DNA from: Falsochrobactrum ovis
GTDB taxonomy: Bacteria > Pseudomonadota > Alphaproteobacteria > Rhizobiales > Rhizobiaceae
Reading direction: 5' to 3'
NCBI RefSeq assembly: GCF_003259955.1
Contig: NZ_QLMK01000002.1
Coordinates: 186,001 to 250,000, forward strand
Length of the DNA stretch: 64,000 nucleotides
Positions 46,488 through 55,055 of the stretch are shown here, one piece after another. Under the pieces are notes generated by a model. That model saw only the letters and a list, made by a program, of their open reading frames with translations. It ran no database searches and was not told the DNA's origin. The translations under genes were made by a program, and so were the position numbers. How positions within the stretch are numbered: the stretch's first letter is position 1; each line of letters starts with the position of its first letter.

Positions 46488-47945
46488 ATGTCGCGCGCAA
46501 TTATGCTTCAAGGTACCGGTTCTGACGTTGGCAAGAGTGTCCTTGTTGCCGGGCTTTGTCGTGCTGCACGGAATCGCGGTTTGATCGTGCGGCCTTTCAA
46601 GCCACAGAACATGTCTAATAATGCTGCAGTTGCTGATGATGGTGGCGAAATTGGCCGTGCTCAGTGGTTGCAAGCCATGGCATGCGGCACTCCTAGTTCT
46701 ATTCATATGAACCCCGTCCTTTTAAAGCCCAAATCGGATATGGGAAGCGAGATCATCGTTCAGGGGCGGGTGTATGGTGAAGCCGGGGGCAATTATTACC
46801 GGGAGTTAAAGCCGAAATTGCTCTCTGCCGTCATGGATTCTTTCGCGAATGTGAGCAAGGGAGCCGATCTTGTCATTGTGGAGGGCGCGGGCTCACCAGC
46901 GGAAATCAATCTTCGCGCAGGTGATATTGCGAATATGGGCTTTGCCACGCGCGCAAATGTTCCGGTTGTCTTGATTGGCGATATTGATCGAGGCGGGGTG
47001 ATTGCTTCGCTGGTTGGCACCCATGCCATTTTATCAGATGAAGACCGGGCACAGGTCCGCGGTTTTTTGATCAATAAGTTTCGCGGGGATATTGGGCTTT
47101 TTGATGAGGGGCTTCAGGCGATTACGCGCTTTACGGGCTGGCCTTCATTTGGTGTCGTGCCTTGGCTTGAAGCGGTATCAAAACTTCCGGCAGAGGATGC
47201 TGTTGTACTAGAGCGCAATGCAAAAACTTGCCAAGGCATGTTTAAAATCGCAGTGCCTATGTTGCCCAGAATATCGAATTTTGATGACTTTGATCCCCTG
47301 AAAGCCGAGGCGGGCGTGCAGTTGATTATGGTGCCGCCGGGTTCGAAGATCCCAGAGGACGCAGATTTGATTATTCTGCCTGGGACCAAATCAACGATTG
47401 CTGATCTCGCAGCATTGCGTGGATATGGTTGGGACAAAGATATCTACTTACATTTGCGTCGCGGTGGGCATGTGTTTGGTATTTGTGGTGGCTATCAGAT
47501 GTTGGGCACGACCATTTCTGACCCTGACGGATTGGAAGGAGAAGTGCGCCAAGAGAAGGGGCTGGGGCTACTCGAAGTCGAAACAGTTATGGTGCGCGAA
47601 AAATATGTGCGCAATGTCGAAGGGTATTCCTCGCTCAACAAAGCAAGCCTGCAAGGCTATGAAATTCATGTCGGTCGTACGGATGGTGCGGATAGTCAGC
47701 GACCTTTTGCAATTCTTGAAGGTCGAGCTGATGGCGCCATATCGGCGGATGGGCGCGTTATAGGAACTTATCTGCACGGTGTTTTCCGTTCAGATGCGTT
47801 TCGGCGAGATTTCCTCTCGTCGATTGGAGCTGAGCTTTCCGGGTATTCAAATTATCATGATGAAGTCGAGACGGCCTTAAATGAGCTGGCAGACGGGCTG
47901 GAAACTTCCCTCGATATTGATGGATTGTTTTCTCTCGCATCTTAA
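46488..47945 (+). CDS. cobQ: Cobyric acid synthase
   Basis: Glutamine- and ATP-dependent amidation of four side chains (b, d, e, g) of adenosylcobyrinic acid a,c-diamide to cobyric acid, in the cytoplasm. 485 residues, normal length. The N-terminal dethiobiotin-synthetase-like domain starts MLQGTGSDVGKS. The C-terminal glutamine amidotransferase domain keeps its nucleophile in FGICGGYQMLG (Cys about 331) and the histidine in GTYLHGVF (about 429). The gene therefore looks functional, unlike cobB nearby. It is followed by cobU/cobP 58 bases downstream. Confidence 0.96.
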   Translation: MSRAIMLQGTGSDVGKSVLVAGLCRAARNRGLIVRPFKPQNMSNNAAVADDGGEIGRAQWLQAMACGTPSSIHMNPVLLKPKSDMGSEIIVQGRVYGEAGGNYYRELKPKLLSAVMDSFANVSKGADLVIVEGAGSPAEINLRAGDIANMGFATRANVPVVLIGDIDRGGVIASLVGTHAILSDEDRAQVRGFLINKFRGDIGLFDEGLQAITRFTGWPSFGVVPWLEAVSKLPAEDAVVLERNAKTCQGMFKIAVPMLPRISNFDDFDPLKAEAGVQLIMVPPGSKIPEDADLIILPGTKSTIADLAALRGYGWDKDIYLHLRRGGHVFGICGGYQMLGTTISDPDGLEGEVRQEKGLGLLEVETVMVREKYVRNVEGYSSLNKASLQGYEIHVGRTDGADSQRPFAILEGRADGAISADGRVIGTYLHGVFRSDAFRRDFLSSIGAELSGYSNYHDEVETALNELADGLETSLDIDGLFSLAS

Positions 47946-48003
47946 AACTTCAGATGTGGATGAGATTGGCCCTCGAGTTTAGAAAAATCAGGATGATTAG
48001 GTC

Positions 48004-48525
48004 ATGGCTGCTAAAGGCAGAATAATCTTTGTTCTTGGCGGGGCACGGTCGGGAAAATCCTCATATGCAGAAGGGCTTATAGAAGCATCAGGACTGAAGC
48101 CAATTTATCTCGCGACAGGACGCGCTTTCGACAGTGAGATGGAAGAGCGAATTGACATTCATCGTGCAGGGCGGTCGGAGCATTGGCGCACTATTGAGGA
48201 GCCATTGGCACTTATCGATGCGCTCTCAAATCATTGCGCTCCGGATTGTTTCGTACTTGTCGATTGTCTGACGCTTTGGCTTACCAATCTGATGCTGGAG
48301 GAGCGAGATATAAAAACTGAAGTTGCTGCACTTTTAGATGCGCTGCCGCAACTTAACGGGCCGGTGGTATTTGTCTCTAATGAAGTAGGGCTTGGGATCG
48401 TACCGGACAATCAAATGGCACGAGATTTTCGCGATTATGCGGGGTTTCTGCACCAGGATGTCGCATCTTGTTCGGATGAGGTTTACTTCATGGCAGCTGG
48501 GTTGCCATTGAAGATGAAGGGATAG
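48004..48525 (+). CDS. cobU: Adenosylcobinamide kinase/adenosylcobinamide-phosphate guanylyltransferase
   Basis: Bifunctional enzyme (called CobP in aerobic-pathway organisms) that phosphorylates adenosylcobinamide and attaches GMP, used in synthesis and in cobinamide salvage. 173 residues. P-loop [12 protein letters not shown] at the N-terminus, [15 protein letters not shown] with the guanylylated His region, [13 protein letters not shown], and [13 protein letters not shown] are all intact. It lies 58 bases behind cobQ in the same direction. Function in this organism may now be mostly salvage. Confidence 0.94.
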   Translation: MAAKGRIIFVLGGARSGKSSYAEGLIEASGLKPIYLATGRAFDSEMEERIDIHRAGRSEHWRTIEEPLALIDALSNHCAPDCFVLVDCLTLWLTNLMLEERDIKTEVAALLDALPQLNGPVVFVSNEVGLGIVPDNQMARDFRDYAGFLHQDVASCSDEVYFMAAGLPLKMKG

Positions 48526-48668
48526 TTTAACTGCCTTAGAATATGATTCCGAAAACAAAGTTAAGTCTTTGATATATGAACTTATTTCTCTGCCTAGATA
48601 ATGGGCACATGCGTTATGGCCCGTGTCCGCTTCCTTAACCGATCCCGCGGGTCTAGTAGCTTTGAGGT

Positions 48669-49454
48669 TTAAAAACCGATCAGCACTCTAATTGGATTGG
48701 TAGGGTCAATCAGAAGGCGTACGGCTAAAGCGATGCTAGCCACAACCAGCAATGGCTTGATGATGCGTGAGCCGACCTTCATAGCGACATTAGCGCCAAT
48801 TTGGGCACCCAAGAACTGCGCAATTCCCATAGTAATGCCGATCTTCCAATTTATTACACCAAAGATGGCAAATGTTGCGAACGCGCCGACATTGGACGCG
48901 CAGTTGAGCAGCTTTGTATGGGCGGTGGCCTTTAAGACGCCGTAACCGGCGAGTGCGACAAATGCCATCATAAAGAAAGAGCCGGTTCCTGGTCCGAATA
49001 AGCCGTCATAAAAGCCAATTAGCGGAACTATTGTGAACCCGAAAGCGAATGATCCCATTCTGCGTGCCCGGTCGAGGTCGCCGATATTTGGTTTTGCGGC
49101 GAAATAGATGGCGATGGTTACGAGTAATGCGGGCAAAGCCGCACGCATAATATCGACCGGCACTATCGTCGCTAAAAATGCGCCTAATACTGAACCGACT
49201 AAGGACGCAATGGCTTCGGGCCATTGTTCGTAAATATTTACATAGCCTTTTCGCGCATAGGCAATGGTTGCTGAAGATGAACCAAATAGTCCTTGCAATT
49301 TGTTCGTGCCGAGCGCTTCCACCGGTGGGATTCCCGCAAGGAGCAGCGCAGGAATCGTAATCATGCCTCCACCGCCGGCGATCGAATCAATAATGCCTGC
49401 AACAAAGGCAGCACTGATTAATATGATAGTGAGAGTATCGAAAAATTCGAGCAT
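48669..49454 (-). CDS. TSUP (TauE/SafE, DUF81) family membrane permease
   Basis: Inner-membrane protein of 261 residues with about eight hydrophobic segments. The family motif IDSIAGGGGMITIPALLLAGIPP stands near the N-terminus, followed by GTNKLQGLFGSSSATIAYAR. The second repeat motif is GFYDGLFGPGTGSFFMMAFV. Members export or import sulfite, sulfoacetate or related organic anions; the substrate here is unknown. It is oriented against the flanking cobalamin genes, so it is not part of their transcript. Confidence 0.88.
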   Translation of the reverse strand: MLEFFDTLTIILISAAFVAGIIDSIAGGGGMITIPALLLAGIPPVEALGTNKLQGLFGSSSATIAYARKGYVNIYEQWPEAIASLVGSVLGAFLATIVPVDIMRAALPALLVTIAIYFAAKPNIGDLDRARRMGSFAFGFTIVPLIGFYDGLFGPGTGSFFMMAFVALAGYGVLKATAHTKLLNCASNVGAFATFAIFGVINWKIGITMGIAQFLGAQIGANVAMKVGSRIIKPLLVVASIALAVRLLIDPTNPIRVLIGF

Positions 49455-49619
49455 GAAGGGAATCCGGCGGGCCTTTGGGCACCATAGATTAGAGAGACTA
49501 ATTAGGCCAGACGCAGTTCTGCTTTTGGATGTTTTTTACTGGCGGGACTTTATACGCTTGCGTTGTTTTGGCGTTGGGGCAAAAATGATCAGGGCATATC
49601 AAACCGGACTGGGATATCG

Positions 49620-50066
49620 ATGGGCGAAAGCATTTTTGAACGCATTACAGCATTTTTGAGTAAAAAAAGCGCGGTTCAACGTGTGGCGGAAGACCCGGCA
49701 CTGGCTGCCGAATTATTGCTTTTATTACATGTGGTTTTTGCAGATGGGGATAGACATCCAGCCGAAATCGAAACTTTTAAGGAAATTGTTTCCAAAAACT
49801 TTGGGATTGAAAGCGATGAACTTCCGGAGGTTGCGGAATATCTGAAAGATTTTGCGTATGAAACAACGACGACACAGGCCGCGACCATGTTGGCCGAAAT
49901 GGCCCCTGAGCGCCGCTTGTCACTCCTTAGCAATCTGTTGAAAATCGCCTGTGCTGATAATCGTATTGATCAGTCTGAAACCGCTATGATCCAGCGTATT
50001 GCTAAGGTTTTGGGTGTGACTGCGCAGGAACTTCGAGAGGCGCGTGCCGCATCACCCGCCGAGTGA
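49620..50066 (+). CDS. TerB-family (tellurite resistance-like) protein
   Basis: Cytoplasmic all-helical protein of 148 residues. VAEDPALAAELLLLLHVVFADGD and IACADNRIDQSETAMIQRIAKVLGV are the two acidic, metal-binding-like TerB repeats. The family is widespread in rhizobia-like bacteria and often unrelated to tellurite. ATG 49620 is chosen because the conserved protein begins MGESIFERI; the frame is open further upstream (to 49563). It converges on the CbiD-like gene and overlaps its end by 15 bases. Confidence 0.8.
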   Translation: MGESIFERITAFLSKKSAVQRVAEDPALAAELLLLLHVVFADGDRHPAEIETFKEIVSKNFGIESDELPEVAEYLKDFAYETTTTQAATMLAEMAPERRLSLLSNLLKIACADNRIDQSETAMIQRIAKVLGVTAQELREARAASPAE

Positions 50067-50528
50067 TGATGCTTGGCCGCGCTCCGGTACTGAAATGGTG
50101 ATGAGCAAATCCGTCGGAAGTTGGTGCTCATTGCAAATTTCTTCGCATATGCTGGTGGTTAGCTGACGGGTAAGCGGGTCAATATCAGTTTCTGTCATAC
50201 CATCGCCTGGCTGAAACATAATTCCGCTGCCGGGCGGGGCGGGAAAAACTGTTGATATGACGGTAAGTTCTACTGCCTGTTCTTGGCTTATCTCATGCCA
50301 GACAATGCCAGCCGTCGCATAGTATTCGCCGATGGATTCATAGGATAGTTGAAAATAAGGCACGTCGCCTTCTGGAAGAATTATGCCAACGGGATCCGCA
50401 AACTCTCCAGTTATAAGAGCGAGAAGTGCAGATTTCGCTGCCGCAGTTGCGCGAGCGCCCAAGCTGTCAGCATAAGAAGTTTCGAAGTCTTCTGACGGGT
50501 TGTTTTCTGGTGCAATTTCATCATTCAT
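50052..50528 (-). CDS. Degenerate, truncated CbiD-like protein
   Basis: 158 residues matching only the N-terminal half of CbiD (cobalt-precorrin-5B C1-methyltransferase, about 360 residues). Recognisable parts are ARATAAAKSALLALITGEF, DPVGIILPEGDVPYFQL, ATAGIV, PAPPGSGIMFQPGDG and ITISVP. From memory of the family, the GWTTGACA start is replaced by SYADSLGARA, the KDAGDDPDVTHG motif by WHEISQEQ-type sequence, and the stretch after GEG/GDG is shortened. The protein stops right after ISVPERG, where CbiD continues with GIVGGISILGTTG. Methyltransferase activity is very unlikely. The frame is nevertheless open, with a 15-base convergent overlap with the TerB-like gene. It could be a pseudogene or a shortened protein with a new role. 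Confidence 0.7.
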   Translation of the reverse strand: MNDEIAPENNPSEDFETSYADSLGARATAAAKSALLALITGEFADPVGIILPEGDVPYFQLSYESIGEYYATAGIVWHEISQEQAVELTVISTVFPAPPGSGIMFQPGDGMTETDIDPLTRQLTTSICEEICNEHQLPTDLLITISVPERGQASSLGG

Positions 50529-50632
50529 GACGGCATATATCCTATCTGCTAGCTCTGGCGCTATAGTTGGAATGCGAATTTACCATGGTTGAGTAGCTCA
50601 TATAAGTAAGATCAGGGGCGGAGTGACAGAAT

Positions 50633-51934
50633 ATGAATGGATTTATGATCGCGGCCCCGTCGTCGGGCGCAGGAAAGACCACAATTATGTTGGGGCTGCT
50701 GCGCGCTTTGGAGCGTATGAATGTAGCGTTGACACCGGTTAAATCGGGCCCAGATTATATTGATCCTGCCTATCACCAAGCCGCAAGTGATGCCGAAAGT
50801 TTTAATTTTGATAGCTGGGCTATGCGGCCAGAACTCATCAGTGCGGTTTCATCTCGAATAACCGAAGGTGGAAAATTGCTCGTTGTCGAGGGCCGGAAGG
50901 GGCTGTTCGATGGCGCAACCGCAACAGAAGGCTCTTCCGCTGAACTCGCGCAACTGCTTGGCTTGCCGGTGATCTTAGTGGTAGATTGTGAAAACTTAAC
51001 CCATTCAGTTGCGGCAATCGTTGCGGGTTTCAGCCAGTTTCGCAGGAATGTCTTGATTGCGGGCGTGGTACTCAACCGAGTCATAAGTGATCGCCACGAA
51101 ACGATGCTGAGAACGGCTCTTGAACCATCGGGTATTCCAGTTCTGGGGGCTTTACCTTTTGATCTCGGTCTGACTTTACCGGTCATCAGTGCGGGTAAAT
51201 TGGGTGCTGAGGCTGAAATAGCGTTGGAAGAGTTTCTAAATCATGCTGCGACTGTGATCGAAACGCATATGGATTTGCAGATGCTGCGCCATATTTGGCA
51301 AGGCACCAAACGTCTTCCCGCAATGGCCAATGTCACTCGCCTGCCGCCGCTAGGAAGCCGGATAGCCATCGCAAAAGACGAAGCTTTCGCTTTTGCCTTT
51401 GCTCATATTTTTGAAGCTTGGCGGAGACGAGGGGCAGAGCTTCATTTCTTCTCCCCGCTTTTGGATGAAGCCCCAAAGCCAGATGCCGATGCTATTTATC
51501 TTCCTGGAGGATATCCTGAAATCTTTGCCGCAAGATTGGCAGCATCGCAGCGATTTCGAGATGGAATGAGAGAGGCGGCTGCTCGCGGAACGACCATCTA
51601 TGGCGAGGGCGGCGGATATATGGTTCTGGGAGAGGGGTTAACGGACAAGCTTGGGGTCCGACATCAGATGCTGGGCCTTTTGCCGGTGGAAACTTCGGTC
51701 AAAGAGAGTGCGGAATATTCCGGTTATCGAGAATTGGAGCCGCTCGAAGGTGGACCGTGGACGACCACGTTAAGGGGACATGAATGTCATCATGCGCGTC
51801 TGATCTCGGAACAATCCACACAAGCGCTTTTTAAGGTGAGAGACGAAAGCGGGAACGAATTGGGCTATATTGGTCATCGGATTGGTAATGTTAGCGGTTC
51901 TTTTGTTCGGGTGATGGATATTGCCGGAGAGTAG
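50633..51934 (+). CDS. cobB: Cobyrinate/hydrogenobyrinate a,c-diamide synthase, probably glutaminase-dead
   Basis: Would amidate the a and c side chains of (hydrogeno)byrinic acid with glutamine and ATP. 433 residues, normal length. The ATP-binding half is well kept: APSSGAGKTTIMLGLLRA and PVKSGPDYIDPAYH. In the glutaminase half the family's GECGGY reads GEGGGY: residue 326 is Gly (GGC at 51608-51610) instead of the nucleophilic Cys (TGC). The C-terminal GSFFH reads GSFVR, with Arg (CGG 51908-51910) at the histidine position. Both losses should abolish glutamine hydrolysis; use of free ammonia is a formal possibility. The neighbouring CbiD-like and cobC genes are also damaged, so loss of pathway function is likely. 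Confidence 0.9.
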   Translation: MNGFMIAAPSSGAGKTTIMLGLLRALERMNVALTPVKSGPDYIDPAYHQAASDAESFNFDSWAMRPELISAVSSRITEGGKLLVVEGRKGLFDGATATEGSSAELAQLLGLPVILVVDCENLTHSVAAIVAGFSQFRRNVLIAGVVLNRVISDRHETMLRTALEPSGIPVLGALPFDLGLTLPVISAGKLGAEAEIALEEFLNHAATVIETHMDLQMLRHIWQGTKRLPAMANVTRLPPLGSRIAIAKDEAFAFAFAHIFEAWRRRGAELHFFSPLLDEAPKPDADAIYLPGGYPEIFAARLAASQRFRDGMREAAARGTTIYGEGGGYMVLGEGLTDKLGVRHQMLGLLPVETSVKESAEYSGYRELEPLEGGPWTTTLRGHECHHARLISEQSTQALFKVRDESGNELGYIGHRIGNVSGSFVRVMDIAGE

Positions 51935-52192
51935 TTGAGGGCACGGATTGAACATGGCGGCGCACGTGATCAGGCGGTTCGTCGATATGGCGGAATTGCA
52001 CGAGATTGGCTGGACCTTTCAACCGGTATCAACCCGGGATCGTTCGCTCTATTGCAAGTCGACTTAGAAATTTGGAACCGTCTGCCCGATTCAAAGCTTC
52101 AGAAACGCTGTCAGCTGCGCGATTAAGAGGTTGATGATGATGCGCCAATGGTGGCTGCGTTAGGGACACAGGCACTGTTTCGGATCAAATGA
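51935..52192 (+). pseudogene. cobC: cobC remnant (threonine-phosphate decarboxylase family)
   Basis: Starts with TTG directly after the cobB stop. Residues 1-50 match the N-terminus of CobC/CobD-type aminotransferases: RIEHGGARDQAVRRYGG, DWLDLSTGINP, WNRLPDS. The expected next segment (ASETLSAARLRG) lies in another frame from about 52096. The first frame then hits TAA at 52124-52126, and after it resumes with VDDDAPMVAALGTQALF. Nothing matching the remaining 250 residues of the enzyme follows. Two frameshifts plus truncation make this a clear pseudogene. The intact enzyme makes the aminopropanol phosphate arm of cobalamin. Confidence 0.8.
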
Positions 52193-52234
52193 ATTTATTG
52201 AGTGCGATTACTATAATGATAGCTGTTAGCTGGT

Positions 52235-53347
52235 TTATCGGTCAGCGGGTTTAAAACGTTTGCCATCATAACGCTGCAAACGATTTGGGTTGTCTGTCCG
52301 CGTGCCCTGGTGATCAAATTTAAGCGTCCCGAGTGCGGTTTCAAAGCTGTCATTGTATAAAATGCTTATAATCGGGCGGTTTTGTTTTTGTGACTGTTGA
52401 GCTGCCAAGGCTGCAAGTTCGAGGATTGCATAACCCCTGACCGCATTGGCATCGGGTATAATTTGAGCCTGCCGCAGGGCATCAAGCGCCGAACCTGCGG
52501 ACGGAAGGTCCAGCGGGTTCAAGGGAGCGATCATCAGCGTATTTTCTTTTAAAGGCAAAGGGCCGGGCGCCGCGTTGAGCATACTTCCGCCAGCCACGAC
52601 CAATGGATAGTTAAGCGCATCAGAACTTGCGCTAATCGCCGCAATATCGTCGCGCTCACCGCCGACATAAACATGGGTGGCGCCGGCACGGCGAAGGCGT
52701 GCTACCAAAGCGTTCTGATTTTCTAATCCCGGACGATAGGTGTCGGTAAAGACCGGTTCGAGTTGTTGCTCTTTGAGATAGTTTAGAAGATGAGCTGCGC
52801 GCACTCTGCCTTCGATTGTGCCGTCGTCAATGATGGCAAAGGGTTCTGACCGCCAAAGACTAGCTAGGAAACTTCCGGTAGTCTGCATTTCTTTTTCAAG
52901 TCCGGTCGTCACACGGAAAACCGGCATCGTAGCGCCAGACCGGCGTTCGGTGAGGGTAGGGCCGCTGGTGCTCGTAGTGAGAATAGCGATATTTTTTTCC
53001 GCAAGGATTGGCAGCGCGGCTTCCAATGCTTCGGTGCAATGAAAACCTAACGCAATCACAACACTTTCTTGGACAAATTTTTGTGCTGCTGCGCGGCCAC
53101 CATCTGCGCTGCATTGATCATCGGCAACAATAAGTGTTAGGTCTTTGTTATTGGCCGCAGTTTTTGCTCCTTCAAGAAATTGCTGGCCGAGCGGTGCAAA
53201 CCCACCGCTTAACGGCGCTGCAAGTCCAACGCGTAGTTCTTGTGCAAAGGAAGGAATAACCGCGAGAGTGTAGAGCGCGAAGATCGAGAGGATAGCGATC
53301 AGACGGTCGAGACGAAAACATGCTAGTGTGGCGAATTGGAACGCCAT
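52235..53347 (-). CDS. Periplasmic substrate-binding protein, branched-chain amino acid (LivJ/Peripla_BP_6) type
   Basis: Binding protein of about 370 residues. A long N-terminal signal region ends near IPSFAQ, followed by ELRVGLAAPLSGGFAPLGQQFLEGAK, the start of type I periplasmic binding domains. DDQCSADGGRAAAQKFV and YVGGERDDIAAI are typical of both lobes. No membrane or ATPase subunits lie beside it, so it is an orphan; its partner must be elsewhere, or it acts as a sensor. The start is uncertain: ATG 53347 (AGGAAG upstream) or GTG 53383. Confidence 0.8.
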   Translation of the reverse strand: MAFQFATLACFRLDRLIAILSIFALYTLAVIPSFAQELRVGLAAPLSGGFAPLGQQFLEGAKTAANNKDLTLIVADDQCSADGGRAAAQKFVQESVVIALGFHCTEALEAALPILAEKNIAILTTSTSGPTLTERRSGATMPVFRVTTGLEKEMQTTGSFLASLWRSEPFAIIDDGTIEGRVRAAHLLNYLKEQQLEPVFTDTYRPGLENQNALVARLRRAGATHVYVGGERDDIAAISASSDALNYPLVVAGGSMLNAAPGPLPLKENTLMIAPLNPLDLPSAGSALDALRQAQIIPDANAVRGYAILELAALAAQQSQKQNRPIISILYNDSFETALGTLKFDHQGTRTDNPNRLQRYDGKRFKPADR

Positions 53348-53453
53348 CTCAAGCTTCTTCCTAATCTGGATAGGTTCAATCACTCAGGCGATCTTCTTTC
53401 ATATTTCTTGGCAATTGTTCAAAAGTGGGTAGCGGTTTCTTCACCTTTGTGCA

Positions 53454-54041
53454 ATGCCCCTGAAGTTGTCGGGGCGCACTGAGCCCCGATGCAAGCAAGT
53501 CAAAACGGATGCTATTCAAGTGCAAACGGGTAAAAACACTTTTTTAAATGTGGCGCCAGTCCAATCCCAGGCCTATCGCGATGCTATGAGTCATTATGCG
53601 GGGGCGGTGCAAGTGGTCACAACCGACGGAACCGCCGGAAGGCGAGGGGTCACATTGACGGCGTCGTGCTCGGTTTCTGATAATCCTCCGACTGTACTGA
53701 TCTGCCTACAAAAAATTCATGAGGAAAACCGGCTCTTTCTGGAGAATGGCGTATTCGCGATCAACACGCTTTCAGGCTCGCAAGAACAATTGGCAGAAGC
53801 ATTTTCTGGTCGTATAGGCTTAACGCAGGACGAGCGTTTTGAATTGGCCGAATGGGATATATTGTCCACCGGCGCGCCAGCTTTGGTTGGAGCTCTTGCC
53901 GTTTTTGACTGTCGTGTGACTAGCGTTCAAGATCATTCTACTCATTATGTTCTTTTTGGCGAAGTCGCGGCCTTGCGTGCAAGTACCGACGATGAGGCGC
54001 TGATTTATCTTAACCGGCGTTATCATCGCCTGGAACTTTAG
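53454..54041 (+). CDS. cobR: Flavin reductase family protein, probable cob(II)yrinic acid a,c-diamide reductase (CobR-like)
   Basis: FMN-binding split-barrel protein of up to 195 residues. Motifs are YRDAMSHYAGAVQVVTT, GVTLTASCSVSDNPPTVLIC, NGVFAINTLSG and STHYVLFGEV, typical of HpaC/flavin-reductase enzymes. A characterised Brucella homologue, CobR, reduces Co(II) corrinoid before adenosylation and lies among cobalamin genes. The position next to cobB/cobC remnants makes the same role likely here, although other flavin reductase roles are possible. Start assumed ATG 53454; the first 35 residues are poorly conserved and lack a clear ribosome-binding site. Confidence 0.78.
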   Translation: MPLKLSGRTEPRCKQVKTDAIQVQTGKNTFLNVAPVQSQAYRDAMSHYAGAVQVVTTDGTAGRRGVTLTASCSVSDNPPTVLICLQKIHEENRLFLENGVFAINTLSGSQEQLAEAFSGRIGLTQDERFELAEWDILSTGAPALVGALAVFDCRVTSVQDHSTHYVLFGEVAALRASTDDEALIYLNRRYHRLEL

Positions 54042-54065
54042 CCCTAATGGCAGGAAGGAATTGTA

Positions 54066-54935
54066 ATGCGGTTAGGTCTGGTTGCGGTAATGCTGTTTAT
54101 GTCTGCGGTCTCGGCCTTTGCACAAAAATTGCTGTCTCCATTTAAGGATAATTATTTTGCCTATCCCGCAATTTTAGGAAGTGCTGATAATGGCGATTAT
54201 AAAATCGTCGATTATAACGAAATGCGCGATATTAATGGTCGCGATGCGGTGCCAGAAAAACGCGCCAAGGATGTTTACGTTTCCCTCAGAGCTCGCGCAC
54301 AACAAAAAGAGGTCGCTTTTCAAACTTCCGCCGGTCGGGTCAAATCGGTTGCAGTGGGCAAGCTAAAGAACGCATCTTTCATCGTGGTATATTTGCATGG
54401 CCGAGGCGGTAACCGCTTTCAAGGGGTCAATGATTTCACATTTGGGGGCAACTTCAACCGCATAAAAAATCTGGCAAGTTCGAATGGTGGGCTTTATGTG
54501 ACACCGGACTTCAAGGATTTTGCTGCTACGGGCGAGGCTCAAATCGCTGCGCTTGTGGCAGAACTTAAAGCCTCGTCGCCTGCCGCCCCGCTTATTCTTG
54601 CCTGCGGCTCGCAAGGAGGGGCACTTTGTTGGCGTGTTGCAGCAAATCCGCGTGTTGGAGATCAATTGGCTGGGTTGATTTTGCTTGGGTCGCTTTGGGA
54701 TGAAGGGTTCTTTAAATCGCCAGCTTTTAAGAAAAAAGTTCCGGTGTTTTTCACACATGGCAGCCGGGATCCGGTATTTCCGATTGACCGTCAGGAAGCG
54801 TTTTATCGCGAGATCCGCAAGCGCTCCCCAACCTATCCGGTGCAATTTCGTAGATTTGAAAGCGGTAATCATGGCACACCGATCCGGATGAGCGATTGGC
54901 GTGAGATGATCAATTGGATTTTGGAAAACCAATGA
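54066..54935 (+). CDS. Exported alpha/beta hydrolase
   Basis: Probably periplasmic hydrolase of 289 residues. A signal peptide (MRLGLVAVMLFMSAVSAFAQ) is followed by an alpha/beta-hydrolase core: VVYLHGRGGN for the oxyanion hole, LACGSQGG with the nucleophilic serine (about residue 183), HGSRDPVFP with the acid and GNHGTP with the histidine. It resembles carboxylesterase/phospholipase-type members; the substrate is unknown. GGAAGGAATTGT precedes the ATG. It follows cobR by 24 bases and may share its transcript. Confidence 0.85.
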   Translation: MRLGLVAVMLFMSAVSAFAQKLLSPFKDNYFAYPAILGSADNGDYKIVDYNEMRDINGRDAVPEKRAKDVYVSLRARAQQKEVAFQTSAGRVKSVAVGKLKNASFIVVYLHGRGGNRFQGVNDFTFGGNFNRIKNLASSNGGLYVTPDFKDFAATGEAQIAALVAELKASSPAAPLILACGSQGGALCWRVAANPRVGDQLAGLILLGSLWDEGFFKSPAFKKKVPVFFTHGSRDPVFPIDRQEAFYREIRKRSPTYPVQFRRFESGNHGTPIRMSDWREMINWILENQ

Positions 54936-55055
54936 TTTAAGCCTTGGGAAGAAGCGAACAAAAACCGTTAATGTGGCGTTCCTGCACTCGACAATCCAGA
55001 AAAACTGAATAGAGCTGAACTAACTTAAGTTATCATCAAACTTGTGAGGTTGTTT

